The notes below the pieces were generated by a model. It made no database searches. It was not told the DNA's origin and saw nothing but the letters and a program-made list of their open reading frames with translations. Shown one piece after another: positions 10,816 to 20,465 of a stretch of DNA of 64,000 bases (the first letter of the stretch is position 1; each line of letters opens with the position of its first letter). Source of the stretch: Symbiodinium natans (Eukaryota > Sar > Dinophyceae > Suessiales > Symbiodiniaceae); the NCBI GenBank assembly GCA_905221605.1, contig CAJNDS010001180.1:124001-188000 (forward strand), written 5' to 3'. The position numbers were made by a program, and so were the translations under genes.

Positions 10816-11046
10816 TTTTCTGAGACATAAAGGGTCTCTTGTCAAGAACGGGTCCCTGGGGGGTTTCGGGGTTTGGGCTTGGGCTGTGGGATTCGGCTCT
10901 TCTACACGAATCGGCTGAGTAGGTACGAGGTTGGGAAATGTGGGTAGCAGCCAACAGGAGCTTGTCGCGGGCCTCTTTTATTGAGCCATGCCACTTGTTA
11001 CACGAGCTTGTGGTAGTGGTTTAGGGTTTGGCGCTTCGGGTTCAGG

Positions 11047-11080
11047 CAAAAGGGTTTAGGGTTAAAACCCTAAACCCTAA
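11047..11080. repeat. Head-to-head telomeric junction
   Basis: GGGTTTAGGGTTAAAACCCT followed by AAACCCTAAA: a G-strand block joined directly to a C-strand block. This is the polarity produced by end-to-end telomere fusion, in miniature. Confidence 0.9.
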
Positions 11081-11098
11081 ATCCCCCTTGCCCTGAAG

Positions 11099-11419
11099 CG
11101 TTCCGGCCCCAAGTTCCTGCCAAGGCCCATCAACTACTCACGGCGTTGGGACCACGGAAAGGCACTCGATGACCCCGTCTACCCAACAAAGAAGACCCTT
11201 GGCGACATCTTTCACAGATTGCTTGTGAGGTTTGTTGTCCAGTCTTACCTGACTCTAATTTCTTCTTCTTTCAAGTTGTTGAAACTCTCTCCGCCACGCG
11301 AACGGTACAAAGTAGCCAAGAAACCGTTGTTGGCCCATGAATCCTTTCTCCAAGCAAATGGGAAGGTGTGGCAAGGAGCGATTCGAGAGTTTGCAAGTCA
11401 CTATCAGATCCTAGCGTGA
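11099..11419 (+). CDS. Terminal exon, unknown basic protein
   Basis: About 106 uninterrupted codons follow a CCCTGAAG acceptor and end in TGA. The translation includes RPINYSRRWDHGKALDDPVY, KKTLGDIFHRLLVRFVVQSY, SPPRERYKVAKKPLLAHESF and a C-terminal ASHYQILA. It is clearly protein-like, basic and moderately hydrophobic in the middle. I do not recognise the family. The intron upstream ends in a heptamer block followed by a C-rich tract. The ATG-less start shows it is not the first exon. Confidence 0.6.
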   Translation, partial: RSGPKFLPRPINYSRRWDHGKALDDPVYPTKKTLGDIFHRLLVRFVVQSYLTLISSSFKLLKLSPPRERYKVAKKPLLAHESFLQANGKVWQGAIREFASHYQILA

Positions 11420-11585
11420 CAGATCTTGGGTGGCACCATCGTTCTCTCGTGGCTTCCTAAGCGACATGGCTCATCTTCTTCGCTAGCACTAGTGTTCCAG
11501 CGCTACGATCCTAGACACAGACCACCCCCGGACCCCCTTCACGGCCGAGCACTGGCCATGCAGGGCTGAAGGAATGCTTTCGGAA

Positions 11586-11647
11586 GACCCTAAACATCCC
11601 CAAACCCTAAACCGCCCTAAACCCTAAACCCTAAACCCTAAACCCTG
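11586..11647. repeat. Telomeric array, C strand
   Basis: About seven units with a GCCCTAAA interruption. Confidence 0.95.
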
Positions 11648-11856
11648 CCAAGCATGGCGACACAATCTTGGAAGCCAAGGATTCCCGCGGCTTTGCTGCC
11701 CGTCTTCCCCCAGGACTGCCTCTACGCTTCAGGGAAACTCTTCGGAGTCGGGGGTTTGACCTGGAGAATTGGTCTCAAAAAAGCTCACTATACTGGAGGG
11801 GTATTTTCATATCCTTCAGAGGTCTTCAGAAGTTTCAAGATACCATCCACGAACCC

Positions 11857-11987
11857 AGAGACTCCAAAACCTACTACTTAACGAGTATACCTTAAACTAT
11901 ACTAGGAACCCTAGTATGATTTAAGGTATATTCCTCCCTAAACCCTAAACCCTAAACCAGAAACCCTAAAGGGGTTTTGGAGTCTCT
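11857..11987. mobile_element. MITE family 1 copy carrying a heptamer block
   Basis: The ends AGAGACTCCAAAA and TTTTGGAGTCTCT are perfect inverse complements, with CCTTAAA/TTTAAGG further in. The same ends and interior occur at 41277-41379, 41800-41903 and 42091-42191. Those copies are 101-104 bp; this one is 131 bp because CCCTAAA units (11938-11970) lie between ATTCCT and the AAGGGGTTTT arm. Confidence 0.9.
11938..11970. repeat. Telomeric block inside a MITE, C strand
   Basis: Three perfect CCCTAAA units and two variants (one AAACCAGAAA). Absent from the other family members. Confidence 0.92.
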
Positions 11988-12098
11988 ACGCATCTAGGAC
12001 TGGCGATCTGCCGGGCGGGCGCTGCTTTGCCTGGGCATGGTGGCTGGGCTCTGGAAGACAAGATATGAAGAGTGATGGCGGGTACCAAACTCGAAGTT

Positions 12099-12195
12099 AG
12101 GGTTTAGGGTTTAGGGCTTAGGGCTTAGGGCTTAGGGTTTAGGGTTTAGGGTTTAGGGTTTAGGGTTTAGGGTTTAGGGTTTAGGGTTTAGGGTT
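12099..12195. repeat. Telomeric array, G strand (~13 units)
   Basis: TTTAGGG with a run of CTTAGGG variants in units 3-5. Confidence 0.97.
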
Positions 12196-12252
12196 CGACA
12201 TGTGGAGACATCTGCAGCCGCGGCTTTCGACTTGCGAGTTGCCTTGTAGCAG

Positions 12253-12349
12253 CTGAGGCCATGCTTGAGGGCATCCGCCTGAGGTCCAAGGGCGCTACCC
12301 TGAAGTGGCAGAAGGTGCCCATGAAGGGCCTTCCCGGAGGAATCCCACG
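12253..12349 (+). CDS. Internal exon between two telomeric arrays
   Basis: Follows TAGCAG (12251-12252) and ends CCCACG at a GTTTAGGG donor formed by the array itself (intron begins 12350). The frame reads EAMLEGIRLRSKGATLKWQK, then VPMKGLPGGIP, a basic, protein-like peptide of unknown family. It has array on both sides: G-strand upstream (12099-12195) and G-strand downstream (12350-12393). Confidence 0.55.
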
Positions 12350-12393
12350 GTTTAGGGTTTAGGGTTTAGGGTTTAGGGTTTAGGGTTTAGGGT
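12350..12393. repeat. Telomeric array, G strand (6 units)
   Basis: Six perfect units starting at the exon end, so the first GTTTAG could be the splice donor. Confidence 0.97.
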
Positions 12394-13309
12394 TGCTGCC
12401 GAATTGCTCTGAGGTTGCTCTACCGCTAGCTTCAAAGCATACAGTGCCAAACCTGTCAGGCCGGATCACACATCAAGTCAAATCAAGTCAACAAAAGCCA
12501 CCTTGCAAACATATGGGGGTGTACGAAAATGAAAAACGAAGGACCCCAAGAAGGTGCCGCCCCCTTATACCGTAACCCTTCATATTGAACGAAACCACAT
12601 GAGCATCGCAGATCCGGGTCCTGCCAGAGTCGTACTCCATCGCTTAGAACATACAGCGACACAGACCTGGAAGGCGGGCTACTGCAGCGCCTTGTGCAAG
12701 GAGCAGTGCGCCAGGGCACCTAACCGCATCTTCTGCGCCTTGGGCAGTCGAGCAGGAAGGGCTTGGGGTTTATCATGCCTAACCCTAAACCCTAAACCCG
12801 CGGTATTTCAAAGCACAGACACACACCGAAATGTTCGCCGCATAGTACCCTGCAGAAGCGGGTGGCAAGAAAAGCATCCTAAACCCTAAGCCCATGATCG
12901 AAACCGAACAGATCCGGCGTCTCATTCTCTTGAGGTTTGAAGCCGAGGTTGAAGGAAAAGGCGCTTCGGCACCAGCAAACCCGACCCCACGAGGCCAAAG
13001 CCTTTGCAATCACATCCGAAGCCTTTGATTCAGCCGGAAACTCCTTGCCCCTAAACTCTAAACCTAAACCCGAAAAAACACTAAGAAAAACCTAAAAATC
13101 CTAAACCCTATATCCTGAACCCTGAACCTTAAAACCCAAAACCCTAAGTCAAGCCCTGCATGTCCGAACCTTTTGGGCGCGATCAAGGTGCCTGGAGGGT
13201 ACAAAACACGGTCCACGACCATCACAACCGCTTGGACGGGATGCTGTTGAGCTGCCAGGCCTTGAAAGCGGATTAGGGTTACTGTGGGTTTGAACTCGAC
13301 TTTCTGCAG
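12394..13309. other. Stretch without a supported gene
   Basis: Short frames on both strands and decayed heptamers at 12780-12800, 12879-12893 and 13030-13147. Nothing recognisable. Confidence 0.4.
13030..13147. repeat. Decayed telomeric field, C strand
   Basis: CCTAAACC-like words with many substitutions (CCTGAACC, CCTTAAAACCC). Confidence 0.8.
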
Positions 13310-13598
13310 AAAAGGACAAGCTATACGGGGCGAATGCAGATGTGGGAAATATCGCTTTGGGGGTCAGTTCACCAGACGAAACGAGCAGGTCATGTACGAG
13401 GTGCGCAAGTACATGTTGTACCTTTTGTTGGGGCCCCGGAAACTGCAAGACTAAACATCCGACCAAGGCTATAAGGGCGTGGTGCACTATGACAACCCGA
13501 AGAAGCCCATCTTCCGGGTCCTCAACCAGGTTGCGATCAAAAACCGGTACAAGTCCGTCGCTCGAGCTAAACATTCTGCCGGGGTTCAGAGAGGGTTC
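13310..13598 (+). pseudogene. Protein-like exon interrupted by an in-frame TAA
   Basis: After a TTTCTGCAG acceptor, one frame reads GECRCGKYRFGGQFTRRNEQ, then VMYEVRKYMLYLLLGPRKLQ and D, then TAA. It resumes in the same frame with DQGYKGVVHYDNPKKPIFRV and LNQVAIKNRYKSVARAKHS. The two halves look like one basic protein. The stop could mark decay, or a tiny intron (a GA...AG stretch of 19 bp covers it). A different frame is open across the whole region (13342-13869) but is less protein-like. Family unknown. Confidence 0.45.
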
Positions 13599-14210
13599 AG
13601 CATACATTGGAGTATACTGGGGTATCCTGGAGTATCCTGGAGTCACTGGAGGGGCCACAGTATTGGGTTATTGGAGGAGAAATCCACTGGGCCATAGCCT
13701 CAATATGCAAACCCCGGCTTCATGCGCTAAGGAACGGATGGTTTGGGACGCGAGCCAAAGTGCCTACGTCTTTGCGGACCGTGAGGAGATACATCCTGGT
13801 TTCGGAATCCGACCGGACCGTGATGAATCCCACTACGAGCCGGACGAGGAACGCGAGGGGGGCCCTTGATGTTTTGCGGGTTGGTGATGATGCGTGTCAG
13901 CTTGGGATCTAGGAGCCTGCGGGAGCAAGGCAGAGCATGCAGCAGCCATTCAGCAGTGAGAGCCGTCCTCTTTGGCAACTTGAAGTTAACCCTTTCAGGC
14001 CTCAACCAACCCAATAGACCAACATGATGCCATGAACTAAAGACTTCTCATGAATCGGTTCATAATACTGAAGCCCAGCTGCATATTGCAGAGGGGTCGA
14101 TGCACGATTCAATTCCCAACGCCATGACGCCATGAAACCAAAGTAGCGCAGCCAAGCCTCAGACGTAGGATCGCTCCGACGGACAAATTCCAACCTCCCG
14201 CTCCGATCAG

Positions 14211-14285
14211 GCGACATACGACTCAGAGAGTGACATCGAAGCATCTTCGTCGGATGAGGACTCGGACGGAGATGGCATGGCCTAG
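14211..14285 (+). CDS. Terminal exon, acidic tail
   Basis: The pyrimidine-rich tract CCAACCTCCCGCTCCGATCAG provides an acceptor at 14210. The following 24 codons read ATYDSESDIEASSSDEDSDG, then DGMA and TAG. Such Ser/Asp/Glu tails, typical of CK2-type phosphorylation clusters, are common in nuclear and RNA-binding proteins. The rest of the gene is not identified. A longer frame on the opposite strand (14002-14322) is judged a shadow. Confidence 0.6.
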   Translation, partial: ATYDSESDIEASSSDEDSDGDGMA

Positions 14286-14324
14286 CAGCCTCGTAATCTG
14301 CCCACGTCACTCGTGACTTCAATT

Positions 14325-14372
14325 ACCCTAACCCTAAACCCTAAACCCTAAACCCTAAACCCTAAACCCTAA
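14325..14372. repeat. Telomeric array, C strand (~6.5 units)
   Basis: Starts 40 bp after the TAG of the acidic-tail exon. Confidence 0.96.
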
Positions 14373-14487
14373 CTCGCAGCTGCCTGGCAAGGGCTCGTCC
14401 GTAGTTCAGTCTCGGCGGGTGAAGACAGATATGAGTATAAAGTGACTAGGCCAGCTAGCATAGCACATACGAAGGTTTGATGGTTGC

Positions 14488-14559
14488 GGTTTAGGGTTTA
14501 GGGTTTAGGGTTTAGGGTTTAGGGTTTAGGGTTTAGGGTTTAGGGTTTAGGGTTTAGGA
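14488..14559. repeat. Telomeric array, G strand (10 units)
   Basis: Ten units; the last reads TTTAGGAT. Confidence 0.97.
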
Positions 14560-14576
14560 TTACAATCCTGCGCCAG

Positions 14577-14700
14577 CGTCCGAAGTCCAAGATTTCGATT
14601 CGGTGGACTTTGCTCAGTCCGGCCTGCACCGGCGGAACAAAATGATGGCTTTGGGCCACTTGGGCATCAGGGAAGCTCTGCACAGAGCTCTTGAGATGAC
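14577..14700 (+). CDS. Internal exon downstream of a telomeric array
   Basis: Follows AATCCTGCGCCAG, the same CCTGCGCCAG acceptor word seen before the exon at 29394. The frame reads SEVQDFDSVDFAQSGLHRRN, then KMMALGHLGIREALHRALE, a helical, protein-like peptide. The exon probably ends near 14697; the open frame continues to 14866 but becomes Cys-rich and less convincing. Family unknown. Confidence 0.5.
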
Positions 14701-15243
14701 CTCTCCTGACTTCCCACTACGCAGTCCCTGTTCTGAGGTGTTTGCAGAGAAAGCGCCCCCAACTTTCCCCTGCACATGCCAGGCTTGCTGGTGCAGGGAG
14801 TCGAAGCCACTTGCTGAGAGATGCTGCTGTTTAAAGCTGAGAGATGGACACTCCTTCGTCTGCTAGAGAGATGTCGGAAGTTGTTTTGGACAAGCTCTGA
14901 TCTCTGGCTGACGATTTCCATGAAGAGCAGGGGGGGTAGGCATCATGCGCTTGGGCTCTCGGAGAGGGGCGGGGGGGGCGATGTTCATACCACGGGGTTT
15001 TTTAGCTGGGAGGGGGGGGGGGGGGAGCGGGTCATGGGATGCTTTCCCGCCTCCCCCTTTCCTGAGCCTGGCTGCCGCCAGGTAATTTGCTGGGTACGAG
15101 TTGCCCTAAGCTAAACCCTAAACCCTAAATCTGACCTTCTTAAGGCAGTACTACTACTGGAACCGGATCCGAAACACCACGCAGCGCTTTGCCCGCAGTG
15201 GTTCGGAAGTGAGGGCCCTTATTCTGTGTTGAGCTGGGCTTCA

Positions 15244-15290
15244 TTAGGGTTTGGGGTTTAGGATTTAGGGTTGTTTAGGGTTTAGGGTTC
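15244..15290. repeat. Telomeric array, G strand, imperfect
   Basis: TTTGGGG, ATTTAGGG and GTTTAGGG variants. Confidence 0.93.
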
Positions 15291-15334
15291 CATGCACCAT
15301 CCCAGCTTGTCTCAATTCAAGGTGGGAATGGCCA

Positions 15335-15607
15335 TTGGAGGCGCGCTCAGCGGCACAAGACCAGTTGTTTGGGAACTCACTGTTTCATGTGTACCCCGAC
15401 CCCTTAACAAACACCAAGGCCCCATGTGTTGTATCTATTTTCCTAAAAGACACCACTCTCATCCTGAGGGCGGTGGCGGCTCGTCTAGTGCTGGCCGTTC
15501 TTCCTGCTCTTCTTTGGTCCCACTTCAATTCATTCTTGGCCCAGGGCGTGCCCGATGACATGTCCATTGCCATGGTCGACAAGATGGTGCACGAGGCGAG
15601 GGCTTAG
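15335..15607 (+). CDS. Terminal exon with a hydrophobic segment
   Basis: One frame reads AAQDQLFGNSLFHVYPDPLT, then LKDTTLILRAVAARLVLAVL, PALLWSHFNSFLAQGVPDDM and a C-terminal VDKMVHEARA before TAG. The LILRAVAARLVLAVLPALLW part could be a membrane helix. The exact 5' end is unclear; the frame opens at 15335. A G-strand array begins 10 bp after the stop. Family unknown. Confidence 0.5.
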   Translation: MEARSAAQDQLFGNSLFHVYPDPLTNTKAPCVVSIFLKDTTLILRAVAARLVLAVLPALLWSHFNSFLAQGVPDDMSIAMVDKMVHEARA

Positions 15608-15615
15608 GATCTATA

Positions 15616-15640
15616 GGGTTTAGGGTTTAGGGTTTAGGGT
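15616..15640. repeat. Telomeric array, G strand (3 units)
   Basis: Three perfect units just after the stop codon of the exon at 15335. Confidence 0.95.
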
Positions 15641-15906
15641 TGGTAGAAGAATGAAGTGGGCCGCAGGGATGCGGCCACCCGGCAATGCCCAAACTCCTCC
15701 AACCCTAACCCCCCCCCCCCCCCCAAAAAAAAAAAGAAGCCACGAATGATTTTAAGCTCAACGAGTAGCATTTGCATTTTTGGTATGCTTGTTAGCAATA
15801 CGTTACTATTTTGAAAGTATTTGTGTTGTCAGCACATCCCGGCATTGTTCATTGTTGTTTTTGGCATTGGCACATACCCCCCGACCCCCCCCCACCCCAC
15901 CCCCAG

Positions 15907-15979
15907 ATGACCAACGCTGCCGGCGTCACAGAGTTCAAGGCCAAGGTCAAGTCGGGGTCACAGCATTTCAACCATGAGG
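15907..15979 (+). CDS. Internal exon after a poly-C acceptor
   Basis: A long C-rich tract ending CCACCCCCAG gives a strong acceptor (AG 15905-15906). The exon reads MTNAAGVTEFKAKVKSGSQH, then FNHE, with a GTTTGG donor at 15980 followed by heptamers. It is hydrophilic and protein-like. Family unknown. Confidence 0.55.
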
Positions 15980-15992
15980 GTTTGGCGCTTTC

Positions 15993-16033
15993 AGGGTTTA
16001 GGGTTTGGGGTTTGGGTTTAGGGTTTGGGGTTC
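15993..16033. repeat. Telomeric array, G strand, imperfect
   Basis: TTTAGGG mixed with TTTGGGG; lies in the intron that would follow the exon ending at 15979. Confidence 0.93.
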
Positions 16034-16136
16034 AAGTGGGTGTTGTGCACGACTCTAAAAACGAGAGCTGCATGTCTGTGAGAACCGGAATGTCTGGATA
16101 AGTCCATGCCCTCAAGCTGCTCATTGTAAGCTTTGG

Positions 16137-16183
16137 TTAGGGTTTGGGGTTTGGGGTTTGGGGTTTAGGGTTTAGGGTTTAGG
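16137..16183. repeat. Telomeric array, G strand
   Basis: TTTGGGG units pass into TTTAGGG units. Confidence 0.94.
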
Positions 16184-16203
16184 ACCTAAACTCACCCCTC
16201 TCC

Positions 16204-16437
16204 ATGAGGCTGATGCTGACAGGCTTTGACATGCAAGCGGCGATGAGGCGCCGCTGGCATTGTCTTGAACATCTTTCAGCAACCTGGCCACTTTGCGACA
16301 CTGTGGCTAGAGCCTTCCTTGTGGTTCCTATAGTTGGGACCCCAGCGGTGCATCTGAGATGCACCCTGACATCACTGAACCTTACTTTTCACAGGACTCA
16401 CATCCCCCACTGCAACATCAAGTCACTTCATCCGTAA
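16204..16437 (+). CDS. Weak candidate CDS, unknown
   Basis: ATG-initiated 77-codon frame reading MRLMLTGFDMQAAMRRRWHC, with a hydrophobic middle (ARAFLVVPIVGTP). Only composition supports it. Confidence 0.3.
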   Translation: MRLMLTGFDMQAAMRRRWHCLEHLSATWPLCDTVARAFLVVPIVGTPAVHLRCTLTSLNLTFHRTHIPHCNIKSLHP

Positions 16438-16659
16438 CGTAGCCAATCAATCGAGGCTATCTCGTATGAAAGCACACAAGTTACGTCCCTGCCTCTTCGT
16501 TCACCTCAGCGTTCAGACTGACTTCTTCATATATATCTTGCTAGACTTGGGGTGCACCAGGGCTTCCGGGTGCGTTGGCAGCGCAGGGGTTTCAACTTAC
16601 TTTTGCGCACCGACGTTGGCCAGGCTCATACAGGAAGAGCAGCAGCGGATGCAACAGGT

Positions 16660-17384
16660 GCCGATATCCCCCTTGGGGTTTTTTTGTATATCAAACCTTA
16701 CTTACGGCGTGGGCCTCTTTAATCAAAGGTCTCTGTTCGAGGCATTCTTGGGCTTCAAACTATTTACAACTATTTCCTTCTAATTCGGTCGTGTTTGCGA
16801 GCGCTGGTGGAGGGAGCACCCATTCCCCAGAACACCCATGCCCAGGCACTGTGATACTGCCATGGGGCTCGGTGGAGGAGATAGATAGATGTATATATAA
16901 ATATATATATATATATAGAGAGAGAGAGATTAATTAATTGCGAGAGCTTATAAGAGGCAATGGATGGTTCCACGAGAACTGTTGTTCGGCTTGAAAAATC
17001 ATTTCCATGTGGAGACTCCCAAGGAACGGTGATTGGTGAAGAACCCACTTGTATAAATAGATATCCTCCTTGAAGGATTCGGTTTCCCATAATCATTGTG
17101 ATAGTTCATGTGTAAACATAGATATACAGTTGTTTATACGTTCCACGCGCAAACCGATTTTCTATGTGAAAACAGCTTTGGCGTTGAGCCAAAAACCGGT
17201 TCCATACAAGAACCAGATTTCCCTGTGAAAACCAGTTTTGTGCAGCGATTCAAAGGCGAAACCAGTTTTCCTGTGGAACCAGCTTTGGTTTAATCAAGCT
17301 TGTTTTGTATTTGTGGGTTTTTATCCACCTACAAACCATTTCCACACAACTTTCTGGTATTCGCACATATATATATATACATAC

Positions 17385-17433
<49 letters not shown>

Positions 17434-19283
17434 AATTTACGCTTCAAACACACACCCACACACACACACTCACACACATATATATATATATATATACATA
17501 CGTATATGTCCGTGCATGCCTGAGATTCTACATGTTCACAGGATATCTGTATCTTCTTCCTGGACAAAACAACCAATTTCAAACAACCGTTTTATTGCAT
17601 GCTTTACGTGAAGATGTCTGCATTTCTACATCTATATCGATATGCGTAATAAGTGTGTGTATCTCTGAGCTTCTGAAGTTTCTACAGATATATATATATA
17701 TATACATAAGTTATACATATATATATAGAGAGAGAGAGAGAGCGAGAATGATAAGGATGTTGCGCTTCCACCAGTGTTGACCCACTTTTGCTTAAGGCTT
17801 GCAGGACATCGAGAGCTTTGGGGGTGTTCATATTGAGGGTGTAGGGCATTTAGGGTTTCAGGCTATTGAAAATCTAGTGTAAGGGAATGCGGGTTTACGG
17901 CAGTTAGGATTTGAGGGCCAAAAAAAGTTGGTCGTAACCACCCTTTTCGAGTCTGGACAGTCTGGCTGATGAGTTTGGGTATTGAAGGCCTCCGGGGCCC
18001 CCATGAGCCACCAAAAAATCTCATCAGACAGACTTGAAAAGGTCGGTCGTTTTCGCTGAAAACGACCGCCCTTTCAGGAAAAAACAGCCTGTCTGGAGCC
18101 TTGGGATGGTCTGAACTTGTGCTTTCTCTGAGCAAAACGGGTTTGAAAACTGTTGTTTTCTTGAGAGGGCGGTCGTTTTCAGCGAAAACGACCGACCTTT
18201 TCAAGTCTGTCTGACGAGTTTTTTCTGGTGGCTCATGGGGGCCCCGGAGGCCTTCAATACCCAAGCTCATCAGCGAGACTGTCCAGACTCGAAAAGGGTG
18301 GTTACGACCAACTTTTTTTGGCCCTCAAATCCTAACTGCCGTAAACCCGCATTCCTGTACACTAGCTTTTCAATAGCCTGAAACCCTAAATGCCCTACAC
18401 CCTCAATATGAACACCCCCAAAGCTCTCGATGTCCTGCAAGCCTTAAGCAAAAGTGGGTCAACACTGGTGGAAGCGCAACATCCTTATCATTCTCGCTGT
18501 CTCTCTCTCTTTCTATATATATATATATATTTATATATCTGTAGAAACTTCAGAAACTCAGAGATACACACACTTATTATGCATATCGATATAGATGTAG
18601 AAATGCAAGGTTTTTACATTGCGTAAAGCATGCAATAAAACGTTTGTTTGAAATAGGTTGTTTTGTCCAGGAAGAAGATACAGATATCCTGTCAACATGT
18701 AGAATCTCAGGCATGCACGGACATATACGTACTTATGTATATATATATATATATGTATGTCCGTGTGTGAGTGTGTGTGTGTGTGTTTGAAACGTAAATT
18801 TATAGATACATATACATATACATATGTATATACATATATATATACATATATTTGTGCGAATACCAGAAAGTTGTTTGGAAATGGTTTGTAGGTGGATAAA
18901 AACCCACAAATACAAAACAAGCTTGATTAAACCAAAGCTGGTTCCACAGGAAAACTGGTTTTGCCTTCGAATCACTGCACAAAACTGGTTTTCACAGGGA
19001 AATCTGGTTCTTGTATGGAACCGGTTTTTGGCTCAACGCCAAAGTTGTTTTCACATAGAAAATCGGTTTGTGCGTGGAACCTATATACAACTGTATATCT
19101 ATGTTTACACATGAACTATCACAATGATTATGGGAAACCGAATCCTTTAAGGAGGATATCTATTTATACAAGTGGGCTCTTCACCAATCACCGTTCCTTG
19201 GGAGTCTCCACATGGAAATGATTTTTCAAGCCGAACAACAGTTCTTGTGGAACCATCCATTGCCTCTTATATCTCGCAATTAA

Positions 19284-19317
<34 letters not shown>

Positions 19318-19587
19318 CAGATACACATTCTTTTGTGGCTCAGTGGTGGATGTGCGACCTTTCGCAAGGGGGGGTCCCAAAAGCCACTCAAAAGCCTTCA
19401 GGTCGCCTGATCCCGGTGCCAGGGCTTCAGACAACTTCAGGGCCTCCCTTGACCAGGCTCACTACAGACCAAATTGGTAGGAGATAGTTGGAAATAGTTG
19501 TAAACAGTTTGGGAAGCCCTCTGCACCTCCGACAGAGAAAGAGGCCCACGCCGTGAGTAAATCAAACCCAAGAGGATATTCGAATAT
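16660..19587. repeat. Imperfect palindrome of about 2.9 kb
   Basis: The left arm (about 16660-18085) and right arm (about 18150-19587) are inverse complements. Matching landmarks include CACGGCGTGGGCCTCTTT at the outer ends, the oppositely oriented words GAAGAACCCACTTGTATAAA and TTTATACAAGTGGGCTCTTC, the CACACA/GTGTGT and TATATG/CATATA microsatellites, and GGTCGTTTTCAGCGAAAACG near the centre. The arms have diverged in microsatellite length and by substitutions, mostly in the outer 250 bp, so this is an old genomic structure rather than an assembly mirror. The spacer is about 65 bp. Open frames inside are driven by dinucleotide repeats and carry no recognisable protein. Confidence 0.93.
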
Positions 19588-19875
19588 TTATTTTTTGTTT
19601 AAGGTTCTAAGGGGAGTATAGGCGCTGAGTGCTATGGAGGCTGCCGAGGATGTTGGATCGGGACGTGGGTTTGCAGCATTCACCCCCGGAATGTATCCAT
19701 GTTCGGACCTTGAAGGTGATACCGAAGTTCTACAGTTCTACATGTAACATGCGCGGCAAATACCCCGGCAAAGCGACAGGGACCGGCCGAAAAGCAACAT
19801 GCGTCCTTTGCCAGACGACCAAGTAGAGTCATGTGGTTCTTACTGAAAAACTGGGTCAAAAGAGACAGCCCTATA

Positions 19876-20038
19876 CACCCGAAACCCTAAAGCCTAAACC
19901 CTCAAACCTAAACCCGAAACCCGAAACCCGAACCCTAAACGCTAAACCCTAAACCCTATAAACCCTATAAACCCTATAAACCCTATAAACCCTATAAACC
20001 CTATAAACCCTATAAACCCTATAAACCCTAAACCCTTG
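19876..20038. repeat. Telomeric array, C strand, with a CCCTATAAA nonamer block
   Basis: Decayed CCCTAAA units lead into eight perfect CCCTATAAA nonamers (19954-20025), then normal units. Confidence 0.96.
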
Positions 20039-20047
20039 CTACCTCAG

Positions 20048-20131
20048 ATGAGCCACGGGGCCCCTCAGGAGGCGGACGTGCGATTTCAAGAGCTCAAGGT
20101 CGGCGCGATCCCCAGCAAAAGCTCCTGTTGG
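20048..20131 (+). CDS. Exon flanked by C-array upstream and G-array downstream
   Basis: Follows TTGCTACCTCAG (AG 20046-20047), itself preceded by the C-strand array. It reads MSHGAPQEADVRFQELKVGA, then IPSKSSCW, and ends at a GTTTAGGG donor (20132) that is the first unit of the G-strand array. It is 84 nt, phase 0 at both ends. The peptide is hydrophilic and of unknown family. The initial ATG may or may not be the start of translation. Confidence 0.6.
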
Positions 20132-20161
20132 GTTTAGGGTTTAGGGTTTAGGGTTTAGGGC
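20132..20161. repeat. Telomeric array, G strand (4 units)
   Basis: Begins exactly at the proposed donor of the exon ending at 20131. Confidence 0.95.
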
Positions 20162-20230
20162 TTGCTGTGGAGGAGATGACAGATGCCTTACACATTAGGG
20201 CAGTTAGGGGGCTTTTCAAGCCTGGATGCA

Positions 20231-20272
20231 AAAGGGTTTGGGGTTTGGGGTTTAGGGTTTAGGGTTTAGGGG
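20231..20272. repeat. Telomeric array, G strand
   Basis: About six units, the first two TTTGGGG. Confidence 0.94.
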
Positions 20273-20465
20273 TGATACTGAAGCAGCTTCCAGGTTCAAA
20301 GGGATGATACTGCATGTCTGTCTGAATGTCTTTGACGATATTCTCAATGATACACCGTGGCAATCTCTTGGAACATCAGGCCCAAACGGTTTCTGAATCT
20401 TCTTGAAGCGTTCACTGGCGCTAGGAATTAGGCACAGGCCCACTATTTCCCCAAACCCCGAAGCC

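Noticed and set aside
13342-13869. 175-codon plus-strand protein
   Set aside because: A different frame in the first half is clearly more protein-like; the long frame joins unrelated segments and a GGAGTATCCT repeat.
14002-14322. Minus-strand 106-codon protein
   Set aside because: The plus strand has a better-supported acidic terminal exon (14211-14285) with a clear pyrimidine tract and acceptor.
17238-17780. 180-codon protein in the palindrome
   Set aside because: Driven by TATATG and CACACA repeats; the mirrored arm gives a different, shorter product.
19016-19036. Spliced-leader match TTTTGGCTCAA in the palindrome
   Set aside because: Only 11 bases, lacks the preceding CA and the final G, and belongs to a local repeat of similar words.
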